A stretch of 57,236 nucleotides of DNA, taken from assembly GCF_000987955.1 (NCBI RefSeq), contig NZ_LAZU01000023.1:1-57236 (forward strand). Reading direction: 5' to 3'. Under the pieces are notes generated by a model, which did not search any database, was not told the origin of the DNA, and saw only the letters and a program-made list of their open reading frames with translations. Shown here in pieces: positions 17,700 to 26,453 of the stretch; within the stretch, counting starts at the first letter, position 1; every line of letters starts with the position of its first letter. The DNA is from Paenibacillus sp. DMB20 (GTDB taxonomy: Bacteria; Bacillota; Bacilli; Paenibacillales; Paenibacillaceae). The position numbers were made by a program, and so were the translations under genes.

Positions 17700-18648
17700 T
17701 TAATCCAGACTGTCCTTGCGGCGGTTAAGCAGCATAAGGAAGACGGTCAGGATGAGGATAATCAGGAACAACAGATAAGACACTGCGGTCGCCAAACCCA
17801 TCTGCGAGGCCAGGAACGCATTCCGGTAAATGTAAAGCACCACCGTCATCAGGCTTCCGCCCGGATTTCCCGCGGTTCCCCCGATGAGCCATACATCGGT
17901 AAAGCGCTTCATGCCCCCGATGGTTCCCATGATGAGCATGAACACAAAGATCGGCCGCAAATACGGGATGGTGATATACAGCCACTTCCGGTACGTGCCC
18001 GCCCCGTCCACCTCGGCCGCTTCATACAGGTCTCGTGGAACGCTTTGCAGGCCGGCCAGGAAAATAATCGTGTTATAACCCAGCGCTCCCCATAAACTCA
18101 TCAGCACAATGCTGTACCGCGCCACCTCCGGATTGGTAAACCAGCCGACCGGATCCATGCCGAACAAACCGATCACAAAGTTGATCAACCCTTCCTTGGA
18201 CGGAAAAAACAAAAAAGAAAACAAAAGACTCGTCGCTACGCCGGACACCACGTTGGGCAAAAAAATACACCGCTTTGAAAAAATTCCGCCCGAAATGCCA
18301 TTTCAAGTTGTTGATCAAACTGGCCAAAATAAAAGAAAGTGCAATTCCCAACAGAACGGACCAGATCCCCATCATGAACGTGTTTGAAAGCGCTTGCCAA
18401 AATAAGGAATCTTCAAGCGCATAACTGTAATTGCTTAGTCCCACCCACGTGCCGGTCAAATTCAGACCCGATGTTTGATGAAAGCTCATAAACAAAGCGG
18501 CAAACATCGGATAGATGGCAAATACAAGGACACCGATGATGAGCGGAGCGCTGAATAAATAGCCAATCCAGTCATTTCGGGTAAATCTGAATTTCCGCTT
18601 GGGCAGCCTCCTAACCGTGAGCATGTTCCCTTCAGGGGTGGATGACAA
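17700..18648 (-). CDS. Carbohydrate ABC transporter permease (MalF type), broken by a +1 insertion
   Basis: The start is probably a TTG at 18648 with AGGAGG upstream; an ATG at 18624 after GAAGGG is the alternative. The frame shifts at seven A (18259-18265). Removing one joins FKAVYFL to PNVVSGVATSLLFS and gives 315 residues with six membrane segments. The EAA loop YEAAEVDGAGTYRKW sits near the C-terminus. It forms the heterodimeric channel with the gene at 16773-17642. The break would destroy the transporter if real, but the sequence on both sides is fully conserved, so a sequence error is more likely. Confidence 0.85.
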
Positions 18649-18811
18649 ATCGAACCTCCTCCTTTCTTGAATAACCGAACAACGTATCGCCGGCTGGACA
18701 GGTGAAGCTAATCCATTCTGTACATGTTTATTTGGACGAATCGGGATTATGTATGTTTCTTTTGGAGTAGCCCGAAGTCTCTTTTTACTTGGCGACCTCT
18801 TTTTTTTCGAC

Positions 18812-18840
18812 AAAAAAACCTGCGGCATCGCCACAGGTTT
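18812..18840 (-). terminator. Terminator after the DUF4127 remnant
   Basis: On the minus strand AACCTGTGGC, a short loop, GCCGCAGGTT is followed by TTTTT. It separates the DUF4127 remnant from the permease operon. Confidence 0.7.
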
Positions 18841-18887
18841 GCTTACCCCAATCGGTTATTAGGAATCCAATATGAAATACGGGATGA

Positions 18888-19378
18888 TCATTCGTCTTCT
18901 GCCAATGAAACGGACAAGCCTGCTTCAAACATGCGGCTCCAAGGCATATAACAGTCTTTGATTTGAATCCGGTACGGTGCCGCATCCAAATAGCGTGCCG
19001 CAAACTGCTCCAACTCCCGGCGAACCAGATTCGTGCTGACGTGCCGACTCGAGCATCGGTCCGCCCGCCGCATTGTTGCATAACACAAGATCCGCATCCC
19101 GCCAGAAATCGCATAACAGTCCGCCTGCCGCCAATATTTGATGTTTTACGCTTTCATGAAGCATGCGGTCTTCGTATAAGGATGGCGCCGTTCGCGTCTT
19201 TCGCCTCCGCTAAAAGCCACTCCCACAGAGCCTCCACATGGCCAGGCCGTTTTTTGAGCCCCATCAGCTTCCGGCCCGGTCTTACCAATTCCACGTCCGT
19301 ACCCTTGGCCAGTTCGGCCGGAAAATCGAAATTGCACGGCCGTTCATCCAACGGAATATACAACATTTTCGTTTTCAT
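18888..19378 (-). pseudogene. DUF4127-family protein remnant with internal deletion
   Basis: The ATG at 19378 (after GGGGGGAG) opens MKTKMLYIPLDERPCNFDFP, the signature N-terminus of DUF4127 proteins. After about 70 residues the frame jumps to YEDRMLHESVKHQI...FWRDADLVLCNN and then, after another frame change near 19050, to a C-terminal piece ending MPWSRMFEAGLSVSLAEDE. Family members are about 500 residues; only about 160 codons remain, so the middle is gone. The two residual frame changes are also each +1. DUF4127 genes often sit beside sugar ABC operons in Paenibacillus, as here. Confidence 0.7.
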
Positions 19379-19495
19379 CGACTCCCCCCATGACATTTTT
19401 GGGGGCAGCCCTGCACCGCTCCCGTTTTCCACTCCATATTAATACTTCAGGGCGAATATGGAAGCCGCTACATCGGGCTTTTGGATTCATATGCT

Positions 19496-19529
19496 AAAAA
19501 AATAAAGAACCTGCGGTACCGCCGCAGGC
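19496..19529 (-). terminator. Rho-independent terminator
   Basis: On the minus strand CCTGCGG, CGGTA loop, CCGCAGG is followed by TTCTTTATTTTTTT. It ends the transcript of the gene at 19555-19872. Confidence 0.85.
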
Positions 19530-19554
19530 TAATGAACGCATCATCCAGATGGCT

Positions 19555-19872
19555 TTATAACAGCAGGGTAATCGCCAGCAGGTCAAACAAAGCAAGCGGC
19601 AGGATGACACTGCTGTAATACGGGTTAAACGGCGGATAAAAACCCGGATAAAATCCCCGGCTTTCCCCTATCTCCACGCTAAGATACAAAAATTTGAAAT
19701 CCACCTTCATGACCGTACCTTCATAAACCTCGTCATCTACCGTTTGGATCCGTACTTTTCGGTTAACCATGTCTTTAATCGCACGATACGCCTTATCTTT
19801 ATGTTGTTTCATGGTATGCGCGAGATGATGGTCGCATTGGTACACGACTTGATGCCCGGGGTAGTTTGACAT
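19555..19872 (-). CDS. Small Lsm-like hypothetical protein with hydrophobic tail (105 aa)
   Basis: The start is the ATG at 19872 after AAAGGAG. The central segment VNRKVRIQTVDDEVYEGTVMKVD is an Sm/Lsm-like beta-strand pattern seen in small Bacillus proteins that fold as SH3-like barrels. A Pro/Tyr/Phe-rich stretch (YPGFYPPFNPYYSS) leads to a C-terminal hydrophobic helix (VILPLALFDLLAITLLL), which may be a membrane anchor. The function is unknown. It is flanked by its own terminator and by that of the NlpC/P60 gene. Confidence 0.65.
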   Translation of the reverse strand: MSNYPGHQVVYQCDHHLAHTMKQHKDKAYRAIKDMVNRKVRIQTVDDEVYEGTVMKVDFKFLYLSVEIGESRGFYPGFYPPFNPYYSSVILPLALFDLLAITLLL

Positions 19873-19966
19873 GAATATCACTCCTTTGCTCTTCTACCCG
19901 CATTGTATGCATCAGCCCGCTACAGGGTGTATGCCTATTTTCCCCCTTTGCGCCCGCCCAAATAAA

Positions 19967-20022
19967 AAAACGGCCGTCCCTCAAACCATCATTCCGATGA
20001 TTGGGAACAGCCGTCTCTTGCA
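19967..20022 (-). terminator. Terminator of the NlpC/P60 gene
   Basis: On the minus strand ACGGCTGTTCCC pairs with GGGACGGCCGT around an AT-rich loop and is followed by TTTTTTT (19967-19973). Confidence 0.75.
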
Positions 20023-20034
20023 TTTTATCAAAAT

Positions 20035-20901
20035 TTATAATACCCGGTTTGCGCCGTTATACTTGGGGCCCCAATAGGAGCTGCCCAAACTCGCAATCGT
20101 TACGCCGCTGTTTGTGGCCGAAATAAACTTGTTATCCCCTATGTATATCCCCACATGCGATGTCGAAACCTTGTTCGTTACAAAAAACACGAGGTCTCCG
20201 GGTTTCAGATTGCTTTTGGATACCGCTGTGCCGGCATGGTTATGCATGGAAACGGAGCTGCGCGGCAGGCTGACGCCCATCTTGTTGTACACGTATTTAA
20301 CGTAGCCCGAGCAATCAAATCCTGCGGAAGGCGATGACCCACCCCACACGTATTGGGTGCCCTGATATTGCTTGGCCAGCGATACGACCTTATTGCCGGC
20401 GGAGGTGGCGTGAGCCGGTGCCGTCCAGGCCGGTTTATGGCTTTTTCCGTCGGTGCTGATCATGGCTAGTCTGTTTTTGGCGTTCCATTCCAGGGAATAC
20501 CCGAAGGTTTCGCTTACAAAACGAAGCGGAACATAGGCTCGTCCGTTAACGACCCGCATGCTTGTATCCATGGCGACTTGTTTGGAGCCAACGCGCGCTA
20601 TTTTCGAACCGGATTTCAATACGACGACCTTGCTTCCCTTTACTATCGTTACTTTATCTTGGGATGCGCTGATTTTTTCATAATGGACGGCGGCACCCAT
20701 TTTTTCCGAGATCATGCGAAGCGGCACTTGGGTATAGCCTTTGCTGTCTGCAAAAGGCTGGCCATCCGAGAAAGGCACTAAAGAGTCATTGATTTGAACT
20801 TTAATCGAAGAAACTGCTGCGTCTGCCGAAGTCGGCGCAAGTACAAGGGTTGAGGCGGCAATTGCCCCGGATACGATTACGGTTTTAAGAAAGTTATTCA
20901 T
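20035..20901 (-). CDS. Secreted NlpC/P60 peptidoglycan hydrolase with copper-amine-oxidase-like N-terminal domain
   Basis: The 288-residue protein has a signal peptide cleaved near ADA-AV (residue 28). Two copper-amine-oxidase-N-like repeats (about 30-150, with YTQVPLRMISEKMGA and RAYVPLRFVSETFGY) probably bind the wall. The NlpC/P60 domain (about 170-288) has catalytic Cys in GFDCSGYVKY and His in TSHVGIYIGD. Such enzymes cut gamma-D-glutamyl-diaminopimelate bonds. A c-di-AMP riboswitch immediately upstream fits the known coupling of this second messenger to wall hydrolases. The ribosome binding site AGGAGGA at 20909-20915 fixes the start. Confidence 0.92.
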   Translation of the reverse strand: MNNFLKTVIVSGAIAASTLVLAPTSADAAVSSIKVQINDSLVPFSDGQPFADSKGYTQVPLRMISEKMGAAVHYEKISASQDKVTIVKGSKVVVLKSGSKIARVGSKQVAMDTSMRVVNGRAYVPLRFVSETFGYSLEWNAKNRLAMISTDGKSHKPAWTAPAHATSAGNKVVSLAKQYQGTQYVWGGSSPSAGFDCSGYVKYVYNKMGVSLPRSSVSMHNHAGTAVSKSNLKPGDLVFFVTNKVSTSHVGIYIGDNKFISATNSGVTIASLGSSYWGPKYNGANRVL

Positions 20902-20916
20902 GATGTCATCCTCCTA

Positions 20917-21050
20917 GTTGCTTCCGAGGTTAGTTGTCGGATTCGGAACGAGGCATTCCTAGTTTATGTAAAATAAACATTCACCCCATATAAAGCTCCC
21001 CCGTACCAAACGTTCTGCTCGTTTGGATTCAGCATGTTTAAACCAAGTTA
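20917..21050 (-). promoter_or_regulatory. c-di-AMP riboswitch (ydaO-yuaA class)
   Basis: Read on the minus strand, the leader contains the class's conserved blocks in order: CGGGGGA (20997-21003), GGGGTGAAT (20979-20987), TAGGAATGCCTC, then GAATCCGACA and CTAACCTCGGAAGC (20920-20944). The 3' block ends only five bases before the ribosome binding site, and no terminator hairpin intervenes, so control may act on translation. CCTC within the last block could pair with GAGG of the ribosome binding site. Confidence 0.9.
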
Positions 21051-21188
21051 GCCATTATAAAGTAACATATCCAGCTCACGATTTTACGTCTAAATTGTGA
21101 ACATTCCATGAAATTATGAATATATTGTAACTATTTAACTGTAATTGATACCTCTTTGTTACAAATTGGAAATGGAGTTAAGCCGATC

Positions 21189-21218
21189 TTGACATTTTAC
21201 AAATGAATACATTATATT
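21189..21218 (+). promoter_or_regulatory. Sigma-A-type promoter
   Basis: TTGACA (21189-21194) and TATATT (21213-21218), or TTATAT one base earlier, with 17-18 bp spacing. It drives rightward transcription of the structured region that ends at the terminator at 21521-21549. Confidence 0.75.
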
Positions 21219-21549
21219 TAAGCCATATCCTCAACTTGAAGGAGAGATTTTGATGTCGGTGGTTGTTCTTAACTAACCCAATTTCATATGCCAAGCAGAA
21301 ACGAATCCATCGTCTAATTCAAGGACGAGCGCGGTTCTGCGTAAAATATAAGCCAAGTGTCACGGAATTCGATGCTTTCTTATATTTTGGAAAAAACTGT
21401 AACATGGCCCGAATAGGCTATGTCTATTTTCTTATGGTTTTTTTCGGCTATGCAATCTAGTTAAGAACGACGGATATCAATTGAAGCCCGGGAGATCTTT
21501 CCCTATATATGGCGTCCATGATCCGTGCTGTCTTCAGCACGGATTTTTT
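21219..21549 (+). ncRNA. Candidate structured RNA with its own promoter and terminator
   Basis: An 11-bp closing stem (21265-21275 with 21458-21468) encloses three hairpins: GCAGAA/TTCTGC (21295-21300 with 21335-21340), a perfect 10-bp stem (21343-21352 with 21379-21388), and CATGGCC/GGCTATG (21403-21409 with 21416-21422). A promoter precedes it and ATCCGTGCTG-TCTT-CAGCACGGAT-TTTTT (21521-21549) ends it. A strong AAGGAG and ATG (21253) open a seven-codon frame whose last codons are the 5' strand of the closing stem. An alternative is a 65-codon TTG frame at 21263-21460 with no known relative. Confidence 0.5.
21521..21549 (+). terminator. Rho-independent terminator of the structured RNA
   Basis: ATCCGTGCTG, TCTT loop, CAGCACGGAT, then TTTTT: a perfect 10-bp stem. 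Confidence 0.85.
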
Positions 21550-21584
21550 AAGGTACCGAAGCAGACACCTCGTGGAAACATGCT

Positions 21585-21660
21585 TTCCGTACCATAAGAA
21601 AAACTACCGCTTTATGCGGTCTGTCTGCATTGGGTTAAAACCGGCAGAGGTTTTTCTGAT
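21585..21660. repeat. Dispersed intergenic repeat, partial copy B
   Basis: The stretch AAGAAAAACT, then CCGCTTTATGCGGTCTGTCTGC, then AGAGGTTTTTCTGATC matches in reverse complement the copy at 57103-57185 (GACAGACCGCAT, AGTTTTTCTT, GATCAG, AACCTCTG). It contains small hairpins such as CCGC-TTTAT-GCGG and AAAACC-GGCAGA-GGTTTT. Confidence 0.6.
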
Positions 21661-21733
21661 CATGGGTTATGCAAGTCAAGCATGTCTACCCTGTGATCCA
21701 AGGACGCCATAAATAATGGAAAACTCGATAACA

Positions 21734-21772
21734 AGGCGGAGAATGAACCTGTGTTCATTCTCCGCCTTTTTT
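21734..21772 (+). terminator. Strong terminator in the mutS2 leader
   Basis: AGGCGGAGAATGAAC, CTGT loop, GTTCATTCTCCGCCT, then TTTTTT: a perfect 15-bp stem ending about 48 bp before the mutS2 start. No second promoter is obvious after it, so it may be an attenuator in the mutS2 leader rather than the end of an upstream gene. Confidence 0.8.
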
Positions 21773-21820
21773 GTTTACCGGCAAAAATCTTCATCCAAAT
21801 GAAAAGGAGCTAATTTAACC

Positions 21821-23856
21821 ATGAACACAGCCGCATTTAAAAAATTGCAGTACGACAAAGTTCAAGAGGAACTGGAGCGGTTCGCGCTCTCCTATCTCGG
21901 CAAAAAGCACATCCGGGATATGGTTCCCCTCACCCAGCTGAAATCGGTCCGGCAGCGTCTGGATGAAACGGCAGAGGGCGCGGTGCTGCTGCGGACGGGT
22001 GCCAGCGTTCCGATCCCTTCCCTGGAAGGAATCGAGCCCGTATTTCAGCTTCTCGGCACCGGCTATGTCCTGACCGAGCGCGATTTTACCCATATCATAC
22101 AGTTTTTGCGCAGCTGCAGGCAGCTGATCCGTTACATGGCCTCCAAAAAGGAGATCGCGCCGACGGTCAGCTCCTACGCGGCATCCATGTATGAGCTCGC
22201 TCCCCTTCTATCCGGGATCGAACAGTGCATTCACGGCGGACGCGTCGTTGACGGCGCCAGCAAAGAGCTGGCCAAAATCCGAAAAAAAAATCATCGTTGC
22301 CGAGGATCGGATCAAGCGCAAGCTGGATTCCCTGCTCAGCAAGCACCGGACGATCATGCAGGAAAGCCTGGTCAGCAAACGAAACGGTCGCTATGTGCTC
22401 CCGATCAAGAAAGAACACCGCAAACTGGTGAATGGCGTCGTATTGGATGAATCGGCCAGCGGCCAGACGGTATACATCGAGCCCAGCGACGTATCGAATC
22501 TTCAGATGGAGCTCAGTTTTTTGCGAACCGAAGAAGCCCGTGAAGAGACGAAGGTACTCAGCGAACTGACCGCTTTGGCCGAAAAATACAGCCATGAGCT
22601 GCAGCTTAACGCCGACACGGTCGGCATGTATGATTTTATTGTCGCGAGGGCGAAATATGGATTATCGATCGGAGGACGAAGCGTCAAGTTGAATGATCAA
22701 GGCGTGATTAAGCTGAACCAGGCCGTCCATCCCCTGCTCGGCCATGCCATGATCCCGCTTGACTTCTCCATCGGACGGCGATATTCGTCGCTCGTCATCA
22801 CGGGTCCCAATACCGGCGGGAAGACGCTGACCCTGAAGACCGTCGGTCTTCTGAGCCTGATGGCACAGTCGGGTCTGCTCATTCCGGTTGGAGAAAACAG
22901 CGAGTGCTGCGTATACGATCAGGTATCCGTGGACATCGGCGACGGCCAGAGCATCGAGCATGCCCTGAGCACCTTCTCGGCACATATCCGAAACGTAAAC
23001 GAAAATCCTGCGCTCGGCTAATGACAGGACGCTCATCCTGCTCGATGAAATGGCCTCCGGAACGGATCCCGGGGAAGGCGTCGGCCTCTCGATCGCCGTG
23101 CTCGAGGAGCTGCACCGCCGCAAGTCCACCGTGGTCGTCACTACGCATTTTACCGAAATCAAAAACTTTGCCGGGTCCACTCCGGGCTTTGAGAATGCGC
23201 GCATGGAATTCGATACGGTGACCTTGGAGCCGAAATATCGGCTCGTCATCGGCGAGGCCGGCCAGAGCTACGCTTTTGTCATCGCCGAAAAACTGGGGAT
23301 ACCCTCGTCGATCATTGCCCGTTCGCGGGAAATCTCCGAGGCAGGACTGGGCACGACGAACGCTTCCAAATCCCCTGGCTTGTTTAACGGATTTCCGGAG
23401 GCATCCGAAATGGCAGAGACGCCGGACGGGAGCCGGGCGGATGAGGCAGCCGATTCCGAAAATTTTGACGAACAAAATGCCTTTCAAGCTGCGTCTCCAC
23501 ACCCTGAGCCATGCAAACCGAAGGACATGATCCGCGAGGTGGACCGGAAAGATGAGGAAGTCAGTCTCCCCCGCACTCTTCAGCTGGGCGATGCCGTGTA
23601 TGTTCCTTACCTGAACCGCACCGGGATCGTCTGCGAAACCCAGGATGCCCGGGGCATGGTAGGCGTCATGATTCAGAAACAGAAGATCAAAATCAACCAT
23701 AAGCGCATCCGGCTCCATATCGAGGGCAAAGACTTGTATCCTGACGACTACGACCTGGATATTGTTTTTGAAACCAAGGAAAACCGGAAGAAACGCAAAC
23801 TTATGGAGCGGAAACATGTGGAGGGCTTAACCATTGAAACGAAGACCGAGAATTGA
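21821..23856 (+). CDS. mutS2: MutS2-family ATPase lacking the Smr domain; broken by two +1 insertions
   Basis: The ATG at 21821 follows AAAAGGAG. The frame shifts at nine A (22282-22290; eight restore LAKIRKKIIVAEDRIKRKL) and at four A (23002-23005; three restore NEILRSANDRTLILLDEMASG). The repaired protein has 677 residues. It contains the MutS2 clamp and lever, Walker A GPNTGGKT, Walker B LILLDE and signature GDGQSIEHALSTFS. The usual C-terminal Smr nuclease domain is missing: the protein ends after a beta segment (LGDAVYVPYLNRTGIV) and a Lys-rich tail. Full-length MutS2 (about 785 residues) acts in recombination suppression and ribosome rescue. This shorter form keeps only the ATPase. Confidence 0.85.
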
Positions 23857-23896
23857 TATCCCCGGGAGATCAAATCATCAATTGGAGGCGGTAAAC

Positions 23897-24412
23897 ATGA
23901 TCAGAACCGAACAATGTCCGGACTACCCTCATGTCGATCAGATGCTGAAGCGCGCATTCAAGACCGGGGAAGAAGCCCGGCTTGTGGAAGGGCTGCGTGC
24001 TTCGCAGGACTATATTCCCGAACTGTCCCTCGTGTATGAAACGGACGGTTCCATCGCAGGACACATCTTATTTTCGGAAGCTTCGGTGCAAGAGGATAGC
24101 TCCATATACCGGGTAGCGGCGCTCGGTCCATTGGCGGTCGACCCTGCGTTTCAGCGTTCGGGGATCGGAAGCGCCCTGATGAAGGAAGGGCTGGAACGGT
24201 GCCGCTCTTATGGCTTTCCGCTGGTTTTTCTGCTCGGGCATCCGGAATATTACCCGAGATTCGGCTTCCTTCCGGCGCGCCGATATGGATTCGAATTGAA
24301 ACAGTTCCAGGTCAGCGATGACGTATTTATGGTCTGCGAGCTGGAACCCGGTGCCCTGGACCGGCTGCAAGGGGAATTCCGATTCTCCTCCGTCTTTGAA
24401 AGCCTTCATTAA
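23897..24412 (+). CDS. GNAT N-acetyltransferase
   Basis: The start is the ATG at 23897 after GGAGGCGG, giving 171 residues; the upstream extension overlaps mutS2 and lacks a ribosome binding site. The acetyl-CoA motif is FQRSGIGSALMKEGLERC (residues about 90-107), preceded by the beta-strand GPLAVDPA and followed by LGHPEYYPRFGF. The layout matches YhbS-type N-acetyltransferases (COG3153). The substrate is unknown. It follows mutS2 by about 40 bp and may be co-transcribed. Confidence 0.85.
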   Translation: MIRTEQCPDYPHVDQMLKRAFKTGEEARLVEGLRASQDYIPELSLVYETDGSIAGHILFSEASVQEDSSIYRVAALGPLAVDPAFQRSGIGSALMKEGLERCRSYGFPLVFLLGHPEYYPRFGFLPARRYGFELKQFQVSDDVFMVCELEPGALDRLQGEFRFSSVFESLH

Positions 24413-24515
24413 CCGAGGTAAGCAGAGGATACAACTTTAGCGGGGCTTGTGGCATTATTCTCCGTAAATGTTGTACAATAAAGCTTAAATGACAATTTGA
24501 AGGATGGTTTTCAAC

Positions 24516-25379
24516 ATGTATGTAGCCGATGACTGGAAAGATTACGAAGTTATAGATACCGGAGGCGGAGAAAAGCTTGAACGCTGGGGCGACGTCATTC
24601 TCCGCCGGCCGGACCCGCAAATCATATGGCCGATTAAGAATGAAGGCGGCATCTGGAGAAACGTACACGGACACTATCACCGCAGTTCTTCCGGCGGCGG
24701 CAGCTGGGAGATGAAAAAAACGCTGCCCGAGCGCTGGAGCATTTCGTACGACCAACTCAAGTTCCACATCAGACCTACCAACTTCAAGCACACCGGACTG
24801 TTCCCTGAGCAGGCGGCGAACTGGCGCTGGATGATGAACAAAGTATCGAACGCCGGCCGGCCGATTTCCGTGCTGAATTTGTTTGCTTACACCGGCGGTG
24901 CAACGGTCGCTGCCGCTTATGCGGGAGCCCAGGTCGTTCACGTGGACGCGGCCAAAGGCATGGTGCAGTGGGCGAAGGAAAACCTGGCTTTGTCCGGGCT
25001 TGCGGATCGTCCGGTTCGATTCATTACCGACGATGTGTTCAAGTTCGTCCAGCGCGAGAAACGCAGAGGCAACAAGTATGATGCCATCATCATGGACCCT
25101 CCTTCCTATGGACGGGGGCCGGGCGGCGAGACGTGGAAATTGGAACAGAGCTTGTATCCTTTCCTCGAAAGCTGCCTGGATATTTTGTCCGACAAACCGC
25201 TTTTCCTCCTGATCAACTCTTATACGACCGGCATCTCCCCTACCGTACTGAAAAATATGCTGTCCATGACCCTTCAGCCTAAGTACGGCGGCACCATCAG
25301 CGCGGGTGAAATCGGCCTGCCGATTACGCAGTCCGGTCTGAACCTGCCTTGCGGAATATTGGGCCGCTGGGAGGATTAA
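24516..25379 (+). CDS. Class I SAM-dependent methyltransferase (RlmI/RlmK-like)
   Basis: The start is the ATG at 24516, eight bases after AAGGATGG, giving 287 residues. A Rossmann methyltransferase core carries VLNLFAYTGGATVAAAYAGA (motif I), VVHVDAAKGMVQWAKEN, and the catalytic-type motif IIMDPPSYGRGPGG (DPPSY, motif IV). This pattern is that of 23S rRNA cytosine or guanine methyltransferases, and rRNA modification is the likely role. It lies 4 bp before a pseudouridine synthase gene, so the two RNA-modifying genes form a small operon. Confidence 0.85.
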   Translation: MYVADDWKDYEVIDTGGGEKLERWGDVILRRPDPQIIWPIKNEGGIWRNVHGHYHRSSSGGGSWEMKKTLPERWSISYDQLKFHIRPTNFKHTGLFPEQAANWRWMMNKVSNAGRPISVLNLFAYTGGATVAAAYAGAQVVHVDAAKGMVQWAKENLALSGLADRPVRFITDDVFKFVQREKRRGNKYDAIIMDPPSYGRGPGGETWKLEQSLYPFLESCLDILSDKPLFLLINSYTTGISPTVLKNMLSMTLQPKYGGTISAGEIGLPITQSGLNLPCGILGRWED

Positions 25380-25383
25380 GGCG

Positions 25384-26115
25384 ATGACCCAACCGAATGC
25401 CCGTTATCCCGACATACCGGTATTGTTTGAGGATAATCACGTGCTCGGCGTCTGCAAGCCGGTCAACATCCCGTCCCAGGAGGATGCCACAGGGGATCCG
25501 GACATGCTGACGATTTTGAAAGAAGACATTAAAATCCGCTATAACAAGCCCGGTAACGTCTACCTCGGCCTCGTGCATCGGCTGGACCGTCCCGTCGGCG
25601 GAGCCATGGTATTCGCCAAAACCTCCAAGGCGGCATCCCGCTTATCCGAAGCGGTCCGAAGCAGGAGCTTCCGCAAGTTGTATGCCGCCGTGGTTCACGG
25701 CACACCCGCCAAGCCGGCCGGAAGGCTAACCGATACGCTCCTCAAAGATGCCCGCACCAATACGGTGCGGGTCGTTCCGAAAGGAACCGAAGGGGCCAAG
25801 GATGCGGTCCTTGATTACGAAGTACTGGGAACCGAAGGCGGTTTGAGCCTCGTGCTGATCGAGCTGCATACGGGGAGACCGCATCAGATCCGGGTCCAGC
25901 TAAGCCATGCCGGCTGTCCTCTGTACGGGGATCAGAAATACGGAAGCAGCCTCAACAAGGCAGGCCAGCAGATTGCGCTTTGGTCGGTGCTTGTCGGCTT
26001 TCCGCATCCCGTAAGCAAAGAGGAAGTCATGTTTCAGTCAAGTCCGCCTTCCATCCATCCCTGGAGTCTATTTCCGGATCGACTGCTGCATAATGCGATG
26101 GATAAACATCGTTGA
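25384..26115 (+). CDS. RluA-family pseudouridine synthase
   Basis: The 243-residue protein has the RluA catalytic motif VHRLDRPVGGAMVFAKT, with the nucleophilic Asp in HRLD (residue about 65). The ELHTGRPHQIRVQLSHAGCP segment completes the uridine-binding site. No S4 RNA-binding domain is present, as in RluA/RluC-short forms. It isomerises uridines in rRNA or tRNA; the target position is not predictable. It is coupled to the methyltransferase gene before it and followed by a terminator. Confidence 0.92.
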   Translation: MTQPNARYPDIPVLFEDNHVLGVCKPVNIPSQEDATGDPDMLTILKEDIKIRYNKPGNVYLGLVHRLDRPVGGAMVFAKTSKAASRLSEAVRSRSFRKLYAAVVHGTPAKPAGRLTDTLLKDARTNTVRVVPKGTEGAKDAVLDYEVLGTEGGLSLVLIELHTGRPHQIRVQLSHAGCPLYGDQKYGSSLNKAGQQIALWSVLVGFPHPVSKEEVMFQSSPPSIHPWSLFPDRLLHNAMDKHR

Positions 26116-26152
26116 TCCTGCTCCGCCCCGTATTCATAACTTCTCCATCCAG

Positions 26153-26190
26153 AGCCGAAGTCTATCTTTTTGATAGATTTCGGCTTTTTG
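26153..26190 (+). terminator. Rho-independent terminator
   Basis: AGCCGAAGTCTATC, TTTTT loop, GATAGATTTCGGCT (one G-T pair), then TTTTTG, after the pseudouridine synthase gene. Confidence 0.9.
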
Positions 26191-26427
26191 CCGTGCCGCT
26201 TTCGTTCTCATTATCATGACATCATGTTTTTTCAATTTATGTCATTTTGCATTATATTCCCCCTGAAAAAGACATATTTATCCTTTACTTATTTGAGTCA
26301 TTATTTAAAAATAGTTAATACAAATACCAATTGAACCCATACCTGGTGTAAACATGAATCTTGTTTCGCTTATTCCGCAACTCGCTTGTCCACATGCTTT
26401 CATTTGACCGCAAGGCATTTCCATTCG

Positions 26428-26453
26428 ATATAAACTCCCGCCGGAGTTTATAT
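26428..26453 (+). promoter_or_regulatory. Palindrome upstream of the LPMO gene
   Basis: ATATAAACTCC, CGCC, GGAGTTTATAT: perfect 11-bp arms with a 4-base loop, about 115 bp before the start codon. No T-tract follows. It may be a repressor operator or an mRNA stabilising or regulatory hairpin. The rest of 26191-26568 is AT-rich and holds no gene. An AAGGAGG at about 26475 is followed by no usable start codon. Confidence 0.55.

Noticed and set aside
21550..21820. T-box riboswitch before mutS2
   Set aside because: The conserved T-box sequence (AGGGTGGNACCGCG-like) is absent and mutS2 is not an amino-acid gene.
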